From IMG/VR virus record IMGVR_UViG_3300032288_004534, positions 1 to 64,000 of that record: a DNA stretch of 64,000 nucleotides; one strand, 5' to 3'. Origin of the DNA: a virus. The position numbers and the translations under genes are program-made. Positions 36,034-45,614 of the stretch are shown here, in pieces. Each line of letters starts with the position of its first letter. The stretch's first letter is position 1. Below the pieces are notes generated by a model. It was not told where the DNA came from, ran no database searches, and saw only the letters and a list, made by a program, of their open reading frames with translations.

Positions 36034-38028
36034 TTAGGCTGTCCTTACCCATAAGCTGACTGTTGAAACATTTTCTGTAGTAACTTGAATTGTAGCACCA
36101 GTATAATTTCCCGTATATGTACCACCGTAATTACCTGTATAGCTACCACCATATGTAGACGTAAAATTACCTGCATATGATCCAGTAAATGCGCTAGAAT
36201 AAGCACCTGCATAATTACCAGCAAATGCTCTAGAATATGCACCTGCATAATTACCTGTAAATGTACTAGAATATGCTCCTGCATATGCCCCAGTAAACGT
36301 TCTAGAGTAGTTTCCTGTATAAGAACCAGCATATGATCCTACAAATGATCCTGTATAAGAACCGCCATAGAATCCTGTAAATGCTCTAGCATAATTTCCT
36401 GTATAAGTACCAGCATATGATCCTACAAATGATCCTGTATAAGAACCACCATAGAATCCTGTAAATGCTCTAGCATAATTTCCTGTATAAGAACCAGCAT
36501 ATGATCCCGTAAATGATCCTGTATAAGAACCGCCATAGAATCCTGTAAATGCTCTAGCATAATTTCCTGTATAAGTACCGGAATATGTTGAAGTATAACT
36601 GCCTGTATATGTACCACTATAATTTGTGGTATAGTTACCAGTATATGCACCAGAATATGTTGAGGTATAACTGCCTGTATATGAACCGGTAAAAAACCCA
36701 GTATAATTTCCTGTAAATGTGCCAGTAAATGGTGTTCCAGAAAATGGTGCATTAAATACGCGTGAATAGAATCCTGTAAATACCCTTGAATAAGCCCCTG
36801 CATAGGATCCTGAAAATGCTCTGGAATAAGATCCTGTATATGATCCTGAGAAAGCTCTAGAATAAGATCCTGTATATGATCCTGAGAAAGCACTAGAATA
36901 ACCTCCGGTATAAGCACCAGAATATGTTGAAGTATAACTGCCTGTATATGATCCTGTAAATGGTGACGTATAGGTTCCAGAATATGAGCCAGCAAATGCA
37001 CCAGAATATGTTGAGGTATAGTTACCAGTATATGATCCTGTAAATGGTGACGTATAGGTTCCGGAATATGAACCAGCAAATGCACCAGAATATGTTGAGG
37101 TATAGTTACCAGTATACGATCCACTATATGTGGATGTGTAGCTACCTGTATATGTGCCGCCATATGTTGATGTATAATTACCGGTATATGTACCACCATA
37201 GGTTGATGTATATGTACCGCTATAACCACCAGCAAATGCGCTAGAATAACTACCTGTATATGCGCCGGAATAAGTTCCCGCATAGTTTCCAGTATATGTT
37301 TGATTTGCTAAAGTATTTCTAGTATCAACAAAGGCAGCACCAGCAGTTACCCATGTACCGCCAACAGGTGCCGTTTCTTGTATCGCATATTTACCTATAC
37401 CTGTAGAAACTATTTGATTTCTTAATCTAGGAGTTAATGTTTGAATATTAGCATCGGTCATTTCGCGGATATTAGCACCATCTAAGCGCAATGGTCTAAC
37501 TGTTGTAGGTGCAGCACCACCTGTTTTCCGCCATAGTGTTGTTGAATTAGAACCTGAATTTGTAGTATTTGTAATAGTTGATATTGACGTCCAAGTACCC
37601 GCCGGAGAACTTGGCTGTAATGCATATGAACCAATACCAGTTGTGACTAGATTAGTTAGTGCATTTGATATGATAGCACCATTTAATTGTGTATCATTTT
37701 GGGCCCTAACTGCGCTAGTAGAAAATTCTAATGGCCGCAGTAAACCTGTTTCGGATGCTGAACTTAAATCTTGCTTAAACACATATGATACTGATGTAAT
37801 TGTAGTACCAACTGGATGATCACCAACAGCACCAGGTCTAGTGGTATCAATAAATGTGCCTATTGTAGTACCAGTAGCACCATCAACATTTAATGTGCCC
37901 ACACCAGATTGTGTAGATGCAAAATCTTTCAATATTACATCTATTGAATAATCTTGCTCTGCTGTGGTCATGGTCTGAAGACCTTGGAAGGTAGCTCCAG
38001 ATTTTTTAATTTTTAGAGGCGATGCCAT
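36034..38028 (-). CDS. Aromatic tetrapeptide-repeat fibre protein
   Basis: A 664-residue protein. Residues 1-240 are an ordinary phage structural region: PLKIKKSGATFQGLQTMTTA, a repeated pair around TTGIGSYALQ and STGIGKYAIQE followed by GTW, and RPLRLDGANIREM. From Tyr245 to about 644 it is an almost uninterrupted four-residue repeat, [Y/F]-[T/S/A]-[G/S/R]-x, for example YTGS YTST YSGA FAGS. The last 20 residues are non-repetitive. The N-terminal type is found in structural proteins of cyanophage-like T4 phages; the repeat probably forms an extended beta stalk. It lies between the short fibre and an unknown gene. Confidence 0.8.
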   Translation of the reverse strand: MASPLKIKKSGATFQGLQTMTTAEQDYSIDVILKDFASTQSGVGTLNVDGATGTTIGTFIDTTRPGAVGDHPVGTTITSVSYVFKQDLSSASETGLLRPLEFSTSAVRAQNDTQLNGAIISNALTNLVTTGIGSYALQPSSPAGTWTSISTITNTTNSGSNSTTLWRKTGGAAPTTVRPLRLDGANIREMTDANIQTLTPRLRNQIVSTGIGKYAIQETAPVGGTWVTAGAAFVDTRNTLANQTYTGNYAGTYSGAYTGSYSSAFAGGYSGTYTSTYGGTYTGNYTSTYGGTYTGSYTSTYSGSYTGNYTSTYSGAFAGSYSGTYTSPFTGSYTGNYTSTYSGAFAGSYSGTYTSPFTGSYTGSYTSTYSGAYTGGYSSAFSGSYTGSYSRAFSGSYTGSYSRAFSGSYAGAYSRVFTGFYSRVFNAPFSGTPFTGTFTGNYTGFFTGSYTGSYTSTYSGAYTGNYTTNYSGTYTGSYTSTYSGTYTGNYARAFTGFYGGSYTGSFTGSYAGSYTGNYARAFTGFYGGSYTGSFVGSYAGTYTGNYARAFTGFYGGSYTGSFVGSYAGSYTGNYSRTFTGAYAGAYSSTFTGNYAGAYSRAFAGNYAGAYSSAFTGSYAGNFTSTYGGSYTGNYGGTYTGNYTGATIQVTTENVSTVSLWVRTA
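36097..37296 (-). repeat. About 100 tandem 12-bp units encoding [YF]-[TSA]-[GSR]-x
   Basis: The aromatic residue recurs every four residues over 400 residues with one single-residue slip (FSGTPFTG, near 36735). At the DNA level the unit is about 12 bases, with higher-order copies such as FTGFYGGSYTGSF repeated three times. Confidence 0.92.
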
Positions 38029-38039
38029 ATCATATCACC

Positions 38040-38567
38040 TCAGGGATATACTTGTGAACCAGAAGAGTCATACACATAAAGAGGAGCAGTTGCTGTTCCT
38101 CCATCAGGAAATCTAAAGCCACCGGTAGATGACCGAATTATTCCAGCTACATCAAATGTAGTATTAGGATTAGTCTTACCAACACCAATTCTATTAGTAG
38201 TAGGATTTATGAATAACGTACCAGAATCTATACTTAGTGTGGTTGAAATTGATACTGTATTCGCAGTAAATTCTACCTGCGATGCAGCAGTATCACCAAA
38301 TACCGTATTTCCCGCTACTCTTAGATTTGATGAAATTCTTACACGACCATTAGCTTGCAGCAGACCATTTGTAATAGTAGTATCTAATGAAGAAGCACCT
38401 AGTTTTGTAGGACCAAGTGATATAAATCTAACATTTGCAATTAGTGTATTCGAATACAAAGAAGATTCATTAATTGTAAATTGGCTTAGACGATGAAACG
38501 CCTGATTGGTTCTTATGCGCCAAGTATCAAATGTATTGGTAAGCGCGACATTTGCGATCTTAGCCAT
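38040..38567 (-). CDS. Short fibre/structural protein sharing the giant fibre C-terminus
   Basis: A 175-residue protein. The N-terminus AKIANVALTNTFDTWRIRTN is a common opening of fibre proteins in cyanophage-like T4 phages and may be the attachment part. The middle has one VAGNTVFGD unit like the stalk repeats of the giant fibre. The last 65 residues (GTLFINPTTNRIGVGKTNP, then [21 protein letters not shown] and VYDSSGSQVYP) are nearly the same as the C-terminus of the 2613-residue protein. This could be a shared trimerisation or chaperone-like cap. Confidence 0.8.
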   Translation of the reverse strand: MAKIANVALTNTFDTWRIRTNQAFHRLSQFTINESSLYSNTLIANVRFISLGPTKLGASSLDTTITNGLLQANGRVRISSNLRVAGNTVFGDTAASQVEFTANTVSISTTLSIDSGTLFINPTTNRIGVGKTNPNTTFDVAGIIRSSTGGFRFPDGGTATAPLYVYDSSGSQVYP

Positions 38568-38575
38568 AAATTGCC

Positions 38576-38794
38576 CTACTCATCTTTCTTTGCAAGTAAT
38601 TGCGTTATCATATTTTTTATATCAGACATCTCTTGCTTTAAGGTATTTATATCCTGCAGAGCATTATCTATATTAAGATTCCGCTTCCTTTTATTCCTAT
38701 AAGCCTCCAGTGCTGGCAAATCTGTTGCCAGCACTGCGGAGTTAGTAGGATCTCTAGCAAAACCAGGAGCGTTATCTGCTTTTATTAGTTTCAT
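38576..38794 (-). CDS. Small unknown protein with C-terminal coiled coil
   Basis: A 72-residue protein. The first half (IKADNAPGFARDPTNSAVLA and DLPALEAYRNKRKR) is polar; the second half (DNALQDINTLKQEMSDIKNM) is a heptad-like coiled coil. Its ATG overlaps the stop of the 2268-residue gene, so it is translationally coupled. I know no function; a small virion or fibre-linking protein is possible. Confidence 0.75.
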   Translation of the reverse strand: MKLIKADNAPGFARDPTNSAVLATDLPALEAYRNKRKRNLNIDNALQDINTLKQEMSDIKNMITQLLAKKDE

Positions 38795-41700
38795 CTTTGT
38801 AATGCAATCACTCTAAGATCATCAAGCCGAGGCGGTCTTGTGGTTGTAGTATTTGTAAGCACTATCTTGATTGAAAGATATTTGTACCCTACAAATCTAG
38901 CACCACTTGAATTTCTATATTCAATGATATCAGAATTTGTTGTATTAGCTCCAGAACGATATGTATTACCATAATCTGGTACGCCATAAACATATTCTTT
39001 GAAATCATCTTGATCTTCGGAACTTGAATATACGGTTGATGCGGTAAATCCTTGATCGGCCAATATATCCATCGGAATCCAACGAGCATCATCAAAGGTG
39101 TCGCTATCTTCGCGATGTAATATCTTGTAATATACTAGCACACTAGAACCAGGTGGTCTATATGCTGTCACATAGACTCTGATGTCTTCCGCATCTTGTC
39201 CATCCGCAAGAGTGATCTTGCGGGTAATATATTTTGCATCTGCACCACCACCCGAAGATGCATTGGCTTCACCTGATGTATTATCATTAATCAGATTATG
39301 AACAGTGATTAATGACATACGTTTAGTATCGATCACAGGTGATACAAATGGAGACTGAGATGCCATACCAACAACTATTTCCGCAGAGCGAGTAGAGGCC
39401 AGTGATGATGATGTTGCCGCGGTATTTGATTCCATGCTACGGCTATGCACAAATCTTGGAGCAGGTAGCTCCAGATTATCATTTGGCGGAATAGTTAAGA
39501 ATGTTGTATCACGTCCTGAGGTTGATGTCGAAAATTTACCATAGAATGCAACCCCAGTATTTGATGGTTGAATGTAATCCATATTTAAGTTTATGACATC
39601 GGCTCTCAAACTTTCCATTTTATAAATGTATGCTGTTTGTCCGCCAGTTTGTCCGCGAATAAACGTATTCGCATGGAATACTCTACCCGCAAAGGTATTA
39701 GCTGGTCCGCTATTCACAAAAGATGTATTTGCTAAATGCAGATACGTATTTGAGAATCCTGTTGGATTATAATATACAACTTTACCAACTGGTGTGGTAG
39801 ATGATATAATTGCACCAGTAGAATTACCTATGATAACTCCAGTTTCTGCATTTGTATTACGAATGCGGATGCGTTCGCCTCCGCGGAATTTAGATCCGGT
39901 TGATACATTTCTTATTCTCAGACCCGTAGTACTATAGCGCGAGACAGTTCCAGTCGCACCTGATACCATACCTTGAACATAGGTTACACCAGTATTGACA
40001 AATTTGGTGTTAGCAAATGTTCCGGTTAATATTGTTTCGCCATGAACACTTTCACCAACTGAAGAAAATGCACTAGAAACATTTGATACCATTAGATAAT
40101 CACGTAGCTCATTCTTAAACACAGCAGCAGCGGTGCCGCTAGTTAAGAAATTAGCAACATATAGATTAAATTTCAAATCTTCTTCTTGTATTGGTGAATA
40201 TTGAACGTCATTCGATGACACGAACAACATACCAACGGCAGGAGATGTAGTAACCCTATTACCAGTGGCTATATCAGTATCACCCAATCTTGCTACAAAC
40301 ACATTGTAACCTGGATTTGCACCTATAGGTTTTACGACAACCGCGTATTCTCTACCATTTTGTAAGAATACAGGCGCTTGAAAATATACCGGTGTTGGTG
40401 AGAACCCATTTTCGCTGATATTTACATCATTCGGTGTTAAGAATACTTGGCTAAAGGGAACTATGCGCGATGTAATCATATGCGATACAGGATCCATATC
40501 ACGAATATGAACTTCTACACCTATTGTTGCATGTTTTGTTGCAAAAAATAGATCAATCTTAGTCACAAATGCGCCGGATCCAATATAACCAAATTGTTTG
40601 GTGTCCATCAAGAATGACTGAGCGATTGGTTCATCACCACCACCACCAGAGTCACCACCACCACCGCCACCGTCACCGTCACCACTACTACTGCCTACGC
40701 CACTATCCGAACTAGGACTTGATCCGCCGTTATCAGCAGGGAAAACTGGTACTTCAACTATTCTTTCAACTATCTGAATTACAGGACGATCAACATAGAC
40801 TGTGTTAGTAACTGTTTTAATTACAGTAACAGGTACAGTAACATTTTTAGTGACAGTTTTAGCAACTGTAACTGTTTTGATTACAGTAGTAGGCACATTA
40901 ACATAAACAGGTTTTTCAACTAGTTTTGTAATTGTTTCAATTACAGGTTTTTCAACTACACGATCGACATATTCAATTACAGGCTTATCTACATAAATTA
41001 TAGTTCCTGGGCCTGGTACTTCTACAGTTTTTATTATCTCTTTATCAACATATTCAGTTCTTATGACTTCTTTTTCAACTTCTTTGATAATTTCTCTATC
41101 AACATATACTATCTTATCAACAGGAACTTCTTTGACAACCTCAACATATTGAACAGGGCCTGGTACTTGTATTTCCCTTACAACTTCAACAGGAACAGGT
41201 ACTGGAACCTCAACAATTGTTGGTGGTGGTGGGGGTAAAGGATCAGGTGAGAATACTGTGTTTACCACACTATTCACAACAGTAGTAGATTCATTTACGC
41301 TACTGGTAGTAATTTCAGGATATCTTGTAGATGTTATCGTACTTTGAACTTCTTGTGATAATCCCTCAGCAGTATAAGTTCCCTCGGCTGATGTGATAGT
41401 TAGACCTAATCCTGATTGATTATTGATATTATCCGTTAAACGGAAAATCTTAGAGCCGACTCTAAATTTCAAATTATTATCTGAAGGAAGTCTGAATATT
41501 CCGTATACATCACCAGTCGAATTTACAAGAAGAGGTGAACCTTCTGTTGCAGTAGCATTAAATGATGAATCTGTCGGTGTGACATAAGATGTCACACTGG
41601 TTCCATCAAAGAATGGATATACACGTGATCCAGGACGCAATCCTCTACCAACAAAATTAATACTACGAGAACGCATAAACGGTATGATATTAGATGATAT

Positions 41701-44700
41701 GACTCTAGGACCAAGATTAGTTTTTGTCTCGGCTGGAGTTACCTTAAACTGAGTACCAGTTCTTGATTGCAATGTTTCAGTTGTAGTAGTGGTAATGGTA
41801 GATGTACCTGTTCCTCCTACTGCACCTTGTGAATTTCCAGTACCTGGTTGGTTTTTAACAATATCTACGTCAGTCTTGGTTCCCTGCCATACTGTCTGCC
41901 AAGCATTCCACTGCGTACCCCATGCAGACGGCATGTTTAACCAGTTATCACTAAAAAGATTTACATTGACTTGAACATCTGGTAAATTGACAGTATCCGT
42001 CCAATAGTCAGTATTCGGATCTAATATAACATTACCTTTCCATTGCCATAGCAAACCAGCAGCATTTCTAGTTGTTGTTGCCATCGGCTGTGAAAGATAA
42101 GTCATATGCGAATATGGAAGAGTGATTAAATCACTTGGTGTAGTAGTAGAAACTGCAGTAATTGTTGTTTGAACTGCACTAGTTGTACCACGAATTATAG
42201 TTCCTACTGAAAAATTCGTGCTAGCATCTTCAACATATAGTCGATTACCAACCTTATATCTAAGTTTTGCACTACCACCACTTGATACCAATTGTTCACC
42301 AAAAATAAATGGTAGTGTTGCATCAGCTATTGTAATCATCTGATCACGAGATGTACCATCATCTCTGACATTTGTGCGAACAGTATTGATTGAATTAGCT
42401 GTATTATAGAATAGCTCGATGTTATCCATCTTGAATGGAGGACGAGCTTCGCCCCTAGCAGGATCGATAGAAATTTTATAATCAGGATTTCTAACATCAC
42501 CAATATTATGGCCAGAAAATTGATCTACAATTATACCATTCTTGAAACGATCATTACCACTTGCATCTTGCACAAGCAATGATTTAGTATTAAGTTCTAG
42601 CAAACTAAGTGATGTATAATATTCAAGATTTTCAATTCTATCCCTTAGAACCCCAATATCTTTCATGGTAAATCTTGGATTCTTAATCGGATAAAGTGCA
42701 GATGATAAATCTGTTCTGCTTACACGTCTTGCCTGCTCATCAGGTAATGATGGATAAGGGGTTAAACTTATAGTTGCCAAAGACATCGCACCCATTGGCT
42801 CATCTGGAGTTATGGGTTTTAGTGATGGTTGACCTCTAATAGCTTTGAAATTACCATTTTTATCAACTATGATTCTGTCATTACGTCTTAGATAATAATC
42901 AAGATCCATAGTGAAATTTTCACCAGGAGCAGCAAATCGCATACCACCGGTTGGTAAATCCAATGAAGTAGATATGCTAGGATTCGTTGACATACCTGCG
43001 ATAGTTGAAACACTTGCAGCCGTATCAGTCATCCGTGGTCTAATATCTATAGAATCTCTCAGATCATATGTTCTACCAGTGCGAGGAGATGTATACACCG
43101 GAATTTCATAAGTGTATATTTTTGTAGTATCAGTTCCTGCCGTGCTGTCATCCACAGGATATGAATCAACTGAGAAATAACCAACCCCGCTCGAATAACT
43201 ATGAGTAAAGTGATCAAATTTTACAAGCAGTCTATCACCAGAAGCAAGTGATAATCCAGAAGTTGGTTTTTTAACCAAACGTGCATGTTCATAAATGCTA
43301 TCGCGCATACCACTATCAAGAGTGAAATGACTGGTTACGTCAGTTCCTTCTGTCAATGTGGTAAATGATGAACCACTTTTCTTTCTAACGGATACTAATC
43401 TAAATCCATCAGATAAACCTAATACCCATGGACCAGCCAGATCTGAAGTCAGGCTAAGCTGAACTATACGATCGCGAACAATTACCTTTGCTGCTTCTCT
43501 ACCGTCAACCTTGTTTAATTCTGTTATGACAGTAGCATTTAATGCCGAATTAAGATTTTCATTTATATTGAAAGTTGCTTGAGTTGAAGATGCGATTGAG
43601 ATAGAACGATCGCCCCCACCACCCTTATTACCAAAATCAATTACTTGACCTTCCAAAAATCTTTTATGGAAAGCACCACCAGTAGATGACGCCGCATTAG
43701 CTGTAAGAGTTAAACTAGTTGCGCTTGCTATGCTGCTAACAATAAATTTTTGAGACGGTGAACAAGCTATGATATCACCAGGGCTAAGTTGTGAATCAAA
43801 TTGTGTACCACTACCAGTTACAGAAGTACTTCCTGATGTAACCGTTATGGTTCCAGTCAGATTAGTAGTATTTGACGAACCTCTTGATACCACATAATAA
43901 CCTGTTCTGGTTGCTGAATCGGATAATGCACCACTACCAGAAAATGTTTCTGATGAATCTCCGGTAGATGCCGTTGCAGAGCTACCTGCACCAGTGCTAA
44001 ATGCTATATCAAATGATTTCTTAAATCTAAAATTAGTGTCTATTGCGCTTGTTGTATCACGTATGGTTTTTGTAGCAATAATTGGTAGTGCAAATACGCC
44101 TATATCAAATGATGAATCTGTAGTGGTCGCATTTGTACCATCTGCTCCTACTATATCAGCTTTACCATCAGCAACAGATGTATCATATCCGATAGATTTA
44201 ACTTCGGTAAATGATTTGCTGGGCTCCATCTTAATATCTGTTAGATAAACTTTATATTCGCAAGATGGTAGGCCTGGTGTACCTGAAGAATATTCTATAG
44301 CACGAACGCGCGCATAACCAATTATATTACCAGACAAAGTTGTTGTTGAATATACACCGTTAGTGATGGAATTCATTTTCTCATCACGTAGAGTTATACG
44401 ACTCTGGCCATTGACATCCCATTGACCTGACATATTCAATACAGTAATATAATTACCATAATCTGCTGTAGTCGAAACCTGCTCGACAGAAGCATAATCA
44501 ATAGCTTTGTCTATAGTTACCTTATGACTAACTAAAAATTCATGGTCATATCCCATGATATAGGCTTTGCCGGGAGACATCTCAACCACAAGCCTATCAG
44601 AGCTACCACCTTCAGCTGTTGTGTAAACCCCTTGGTTATCACCACTTATCAGATGTTCTCTAAGTCTAGGTTGTAATCCATTTACAACATAATTACCTGA

Positions 44701-45597
44701 TTCATCATATGTACGTTGCGCCATATAATCTCTGACTAAATCATATTGAGGTTTGTCAGATTGATTTTGAATAATTCCTCTTCTAACAATCATCAACTGC
44801 GCAAAATTATTAGAAGTAGATTCTTGAATAGTTTTTTTGACTAACTTAGCTTCTAATTTTAGACGTGAAGCACCTGGTGCTGCATAGTTATATGATCCTG
44901 AGGCAGGATCTAACAGTGATTCATCTTGAGTATCATTTACTATAGTTTCAACAATTTCAAAGCCAACTCTATAGGTAGAATTTGCTGAATATTTGTCAAG
45001 AATTAAAAGTTGTTCATCTACGCGAATGAAATGATCTTTTGCATAGATGACACCATATCCTACACGAACAGCAGAAGTATAACCTGTTGCACTACTTGAT
45101 ATTAAGTTGGCTGTATATCCATCAGTTGATACTATAACTTCACCATTAGCAAATGTTCTATCAGTACCATTAGCTCCAGTATATTTTACAAATAAAGTTT
45201 TAAAATTGGGTGTATTTGCTTCGGAACCATCATTAACATATAATACATTGGCCTTAACACCTGAAGTAGATCCTGTAATAGAATCAAATGTAAAAGAATA
45301 TACATTGACTGTAGACGTACCATCTGCAGTTTTATCTCTAAGTTTAAGATAAGTTATTGCATTATCTAATTTTATTTCACATCCACGAACAACACTACCT
45401 TCTTTGAATACATGCTCTGCAAATCGATCAATCTGATTTTGCAAGATTGATTGCATCTGTGTAAGCTCGCGCGCTTGCACAGCCATACCCGGTCTAAACA
45501 ATATTCTATGAAAATTCTTAGATTCATTAAAATCATCATAATACGGATCCACATTAAGATTTGTGGATATCGTGACTGTGTTAGCAAGAGATGACAT
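38791..45597 (-). CDS. Very large baseplate/fibre-attachment protein (DUF4815-type N-terminus)
   Basis: A 2268-residue structural protein. Residues 15-75 (DPYYDDFNESKNFHRILFRP, then ARELTQMQSILQNQIDRF) are the start seen in DUF4815 phage proteins. A beta-type insert similar to one in the sheath lies near 575-636. A central region with IVDQFSGHNIGDVRNPDYKI and a Trp-rich stretch follows. From about 1455 to 1620 there is a Val/Pro/Glu-rich repetitive spacer, then a Gly/Ser/Asp linker. A C-terminal half beginning IAQSFLMDTKQFGYIGSGAF has sugar-binding-like beta segments. It sits after gp8 in the wedge operon where T4 has genes 9-12, so it probably takes over baseplate periphery or fibre-holding roles. 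Confidence 0.7.
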   Translation of the reverse strand: MSSLANTVTISTNLNVDPYYDDFNESKNFHRILFRPGMAVQARELTQMQSILQNQIDRFAEHVFKEGSVVRGCEIKLDNAITYLKLRDKTADGTSTVNVYSFTFDSITGSTSGVKANVLYVNDGSEANTPNFKTLFVKYTGANGTDRTFANGEVIVSTDGYTANLISSSATGYTSAVRVGYGVIYAKDHFIRVDEQLLILDKYSANSTYRVGFEIVETIVNDTQDESLLDPASGSYNYAAPGASRLKLEAKLVKKTIQESTSNNFAQLMIVRRGIIQNQSDKPQYDLVRDYMAQRTYDESGNYVVNGLQPRLREHLISGDNQGVYTTAEGGSSDRLVVEMSPGKAYIMGYDHEFLVSHKVTIDKAIDYASVEQVSTTADYGNYITVLNMSGQWDVNGQSRITLRDEKMNSITNGVYSTTTLSGNIIGYARVRAIEYSSGTPGLPSCEYKVYLTDIKMEPSKSFTEVKSIGYDTSVADGKADIVGADGTNATTTDSSFDIGVFALPIIATKTIRDTTSAIDTNFRFKKSFDIAFSTGAGSSATASTGDSSETFSGSGALSDSATRTGYYVVSRGSSNTTNLTGTITVTSGSTSVTGSGTQFDSQLSPGDIIACSPSQKFIVSSIASATSLTLTANAASSTGGAFHKRFLEGQVIDFGNKGGGGDRSISIASSTQATFNINENLNSALNATVITELNKVDGREAAKVIVRDRIVQLSLTSDLAGPWVLGLSDGFRLVSVRKKSGSSFTTLTEGTDVTSHFTLDSGMRDSIYEHARLVKKPTSGLSLASGDRLLVKFDHFTHSYSSGVGYFSVDSYPVDDSTAGTDTTKIYTYEIPVYTSPRTGRTYDLRDSIDIRPRMTDTAASVSTIAGMSTNPSISTSLDLPTGGMRFAAPGENFTMDLDYYLRRNDRIIVDKNGNFKAIRGQPSLKPITPDEPMGAMSLATISLTPYPSLPDEQARRVSRTDLSSALYPIKNPRFTMKDIGVLRDRIENLEYYTSLSLLELNTKSLLVQDASGNDRFKNGIIVDQFSGHNIGDVRNPDYKISIDPARGEARPPFKMDNIELFYNTANSINTVRTNVRDDGTSRDQMITIADATLPFIFGEQLVSSGGSAKLRYKVGNRLYVEDASTNFSVGTIIRGTTSAVQTTITAVSTTTPSDLITLPYSHMTYLSQPMATTTRNAAGLLWQWKGNVILDPNTDYWTDTVNLPDVQVNVNLFSDNWLNMPSAWGTQWNAWQTVWQGTKTDVDIVKNQPGTGNSQGAVGGTGTSTITTTTTETLQSRTGTQFKVTPAETKTNLGPRVISSNIIPFMRSRSINFVGRGLRPGSRVYPFFDGTSVTSYVTPTDSSFNATATEGSPLLVNSTGDVYGIFRLPSDNNLKFRVGSKIFRLTDNINNQSGLGLTITSAEGTYTAEGLSQEVQSTITSTRYPEITTSSVNESTTVVNSVVNTVFSPDPLPPPPPTIVEVPVPVPVEVVREIQVPGPVQYVEVVKEVPVDKIVYVDREIIKEVEKEVIRTEYVDKEIIKTVEVPGPGTIIYVDKPVIEYVDRVVEKPVIETITKLVEKPVYVNVPTTVIKTVTVAKTVTKNVTVPVTVIKTVTNTVYVDRPVIQIVERIVEVPVFPADNGGSSPSSDSGVGSSSGDGDGGGGGGDSGGGGDEPIAQSFLMDTKQFGYIGSGAFVTKIDLFFATKHATIGVEVHIRDMDPVSHMITSRIVPFSQVFLTPNDVNISENGFSPTPVYFQAPVFLQNGREYAVVVKPIGANPGYNVFVARLGDTDIATGNRVTTSPAVGMLFVSSNDVQYSPIQEEDLKFNLYVANFLTSGTAAAVFKNELRDYLMVSNVSSAFSSVGESVHGETILTGTFANTKFVNTGVTYVQGMVSGATGTVSRYSTTGLRIRNVSTGSKFRGGERIRIRNTNAETGVIIGNSTGAIISSTTPVGKVVYYNPTGFSNTYLHLANTSFVNSGPANTFAGRVFHANTFIRGQTGGQTAYIYKMESLRADVINLNMDYIQPSNTGVAFYGKFSTSTSGRDTTFLTIPPNDNLELPAPRFVHSRSMESNTAATSSSLASTRSAEIVVGMASQSPFVSPVIDTKRMSLITVHNLINDNTSGEANASSGGGADAKYITRKITLADGQDAEDIRVYVTAYRPPGSSVLVYYKILHREDSDTFDDARWIPMDILADQGFTASTVYSSSEDQDDFKEYVYGVPDYGNTYRSGANTTNSDIIEYRNSSGARFVGYKYLSIKIVLTNTTTTRPPRLDDLRVIALQR
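40740..41240 (-). repeat. Val/Pro/Glu-rich coding repeat (spacer in the 2268-residue protein)
   Basis: About 165 residues of alternating valine and charged or proline residues, with recurring units such as EVPVPVPVEV, VDREIIKEVEKEV and KPVIETITKLVEKPVY. It starts after a Pro6 run and ends before a Gly/Ser/Asp-rich linker. Confidence 0.8.
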
Positions 45598-45614
45598 CTT
45601 TCGTTTTTATCCTC

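Noticed and set aside
36423-37283. A 286-codon minus-strand open frame within the tetrapeptide-repeat gene
   Set aside because: The 12-bp repeat has no stop codons in more than one frame, so long shadows are expected. The Tyr/Gly frame carries normal N- and C-terminal sequence and a ribosome binding site.
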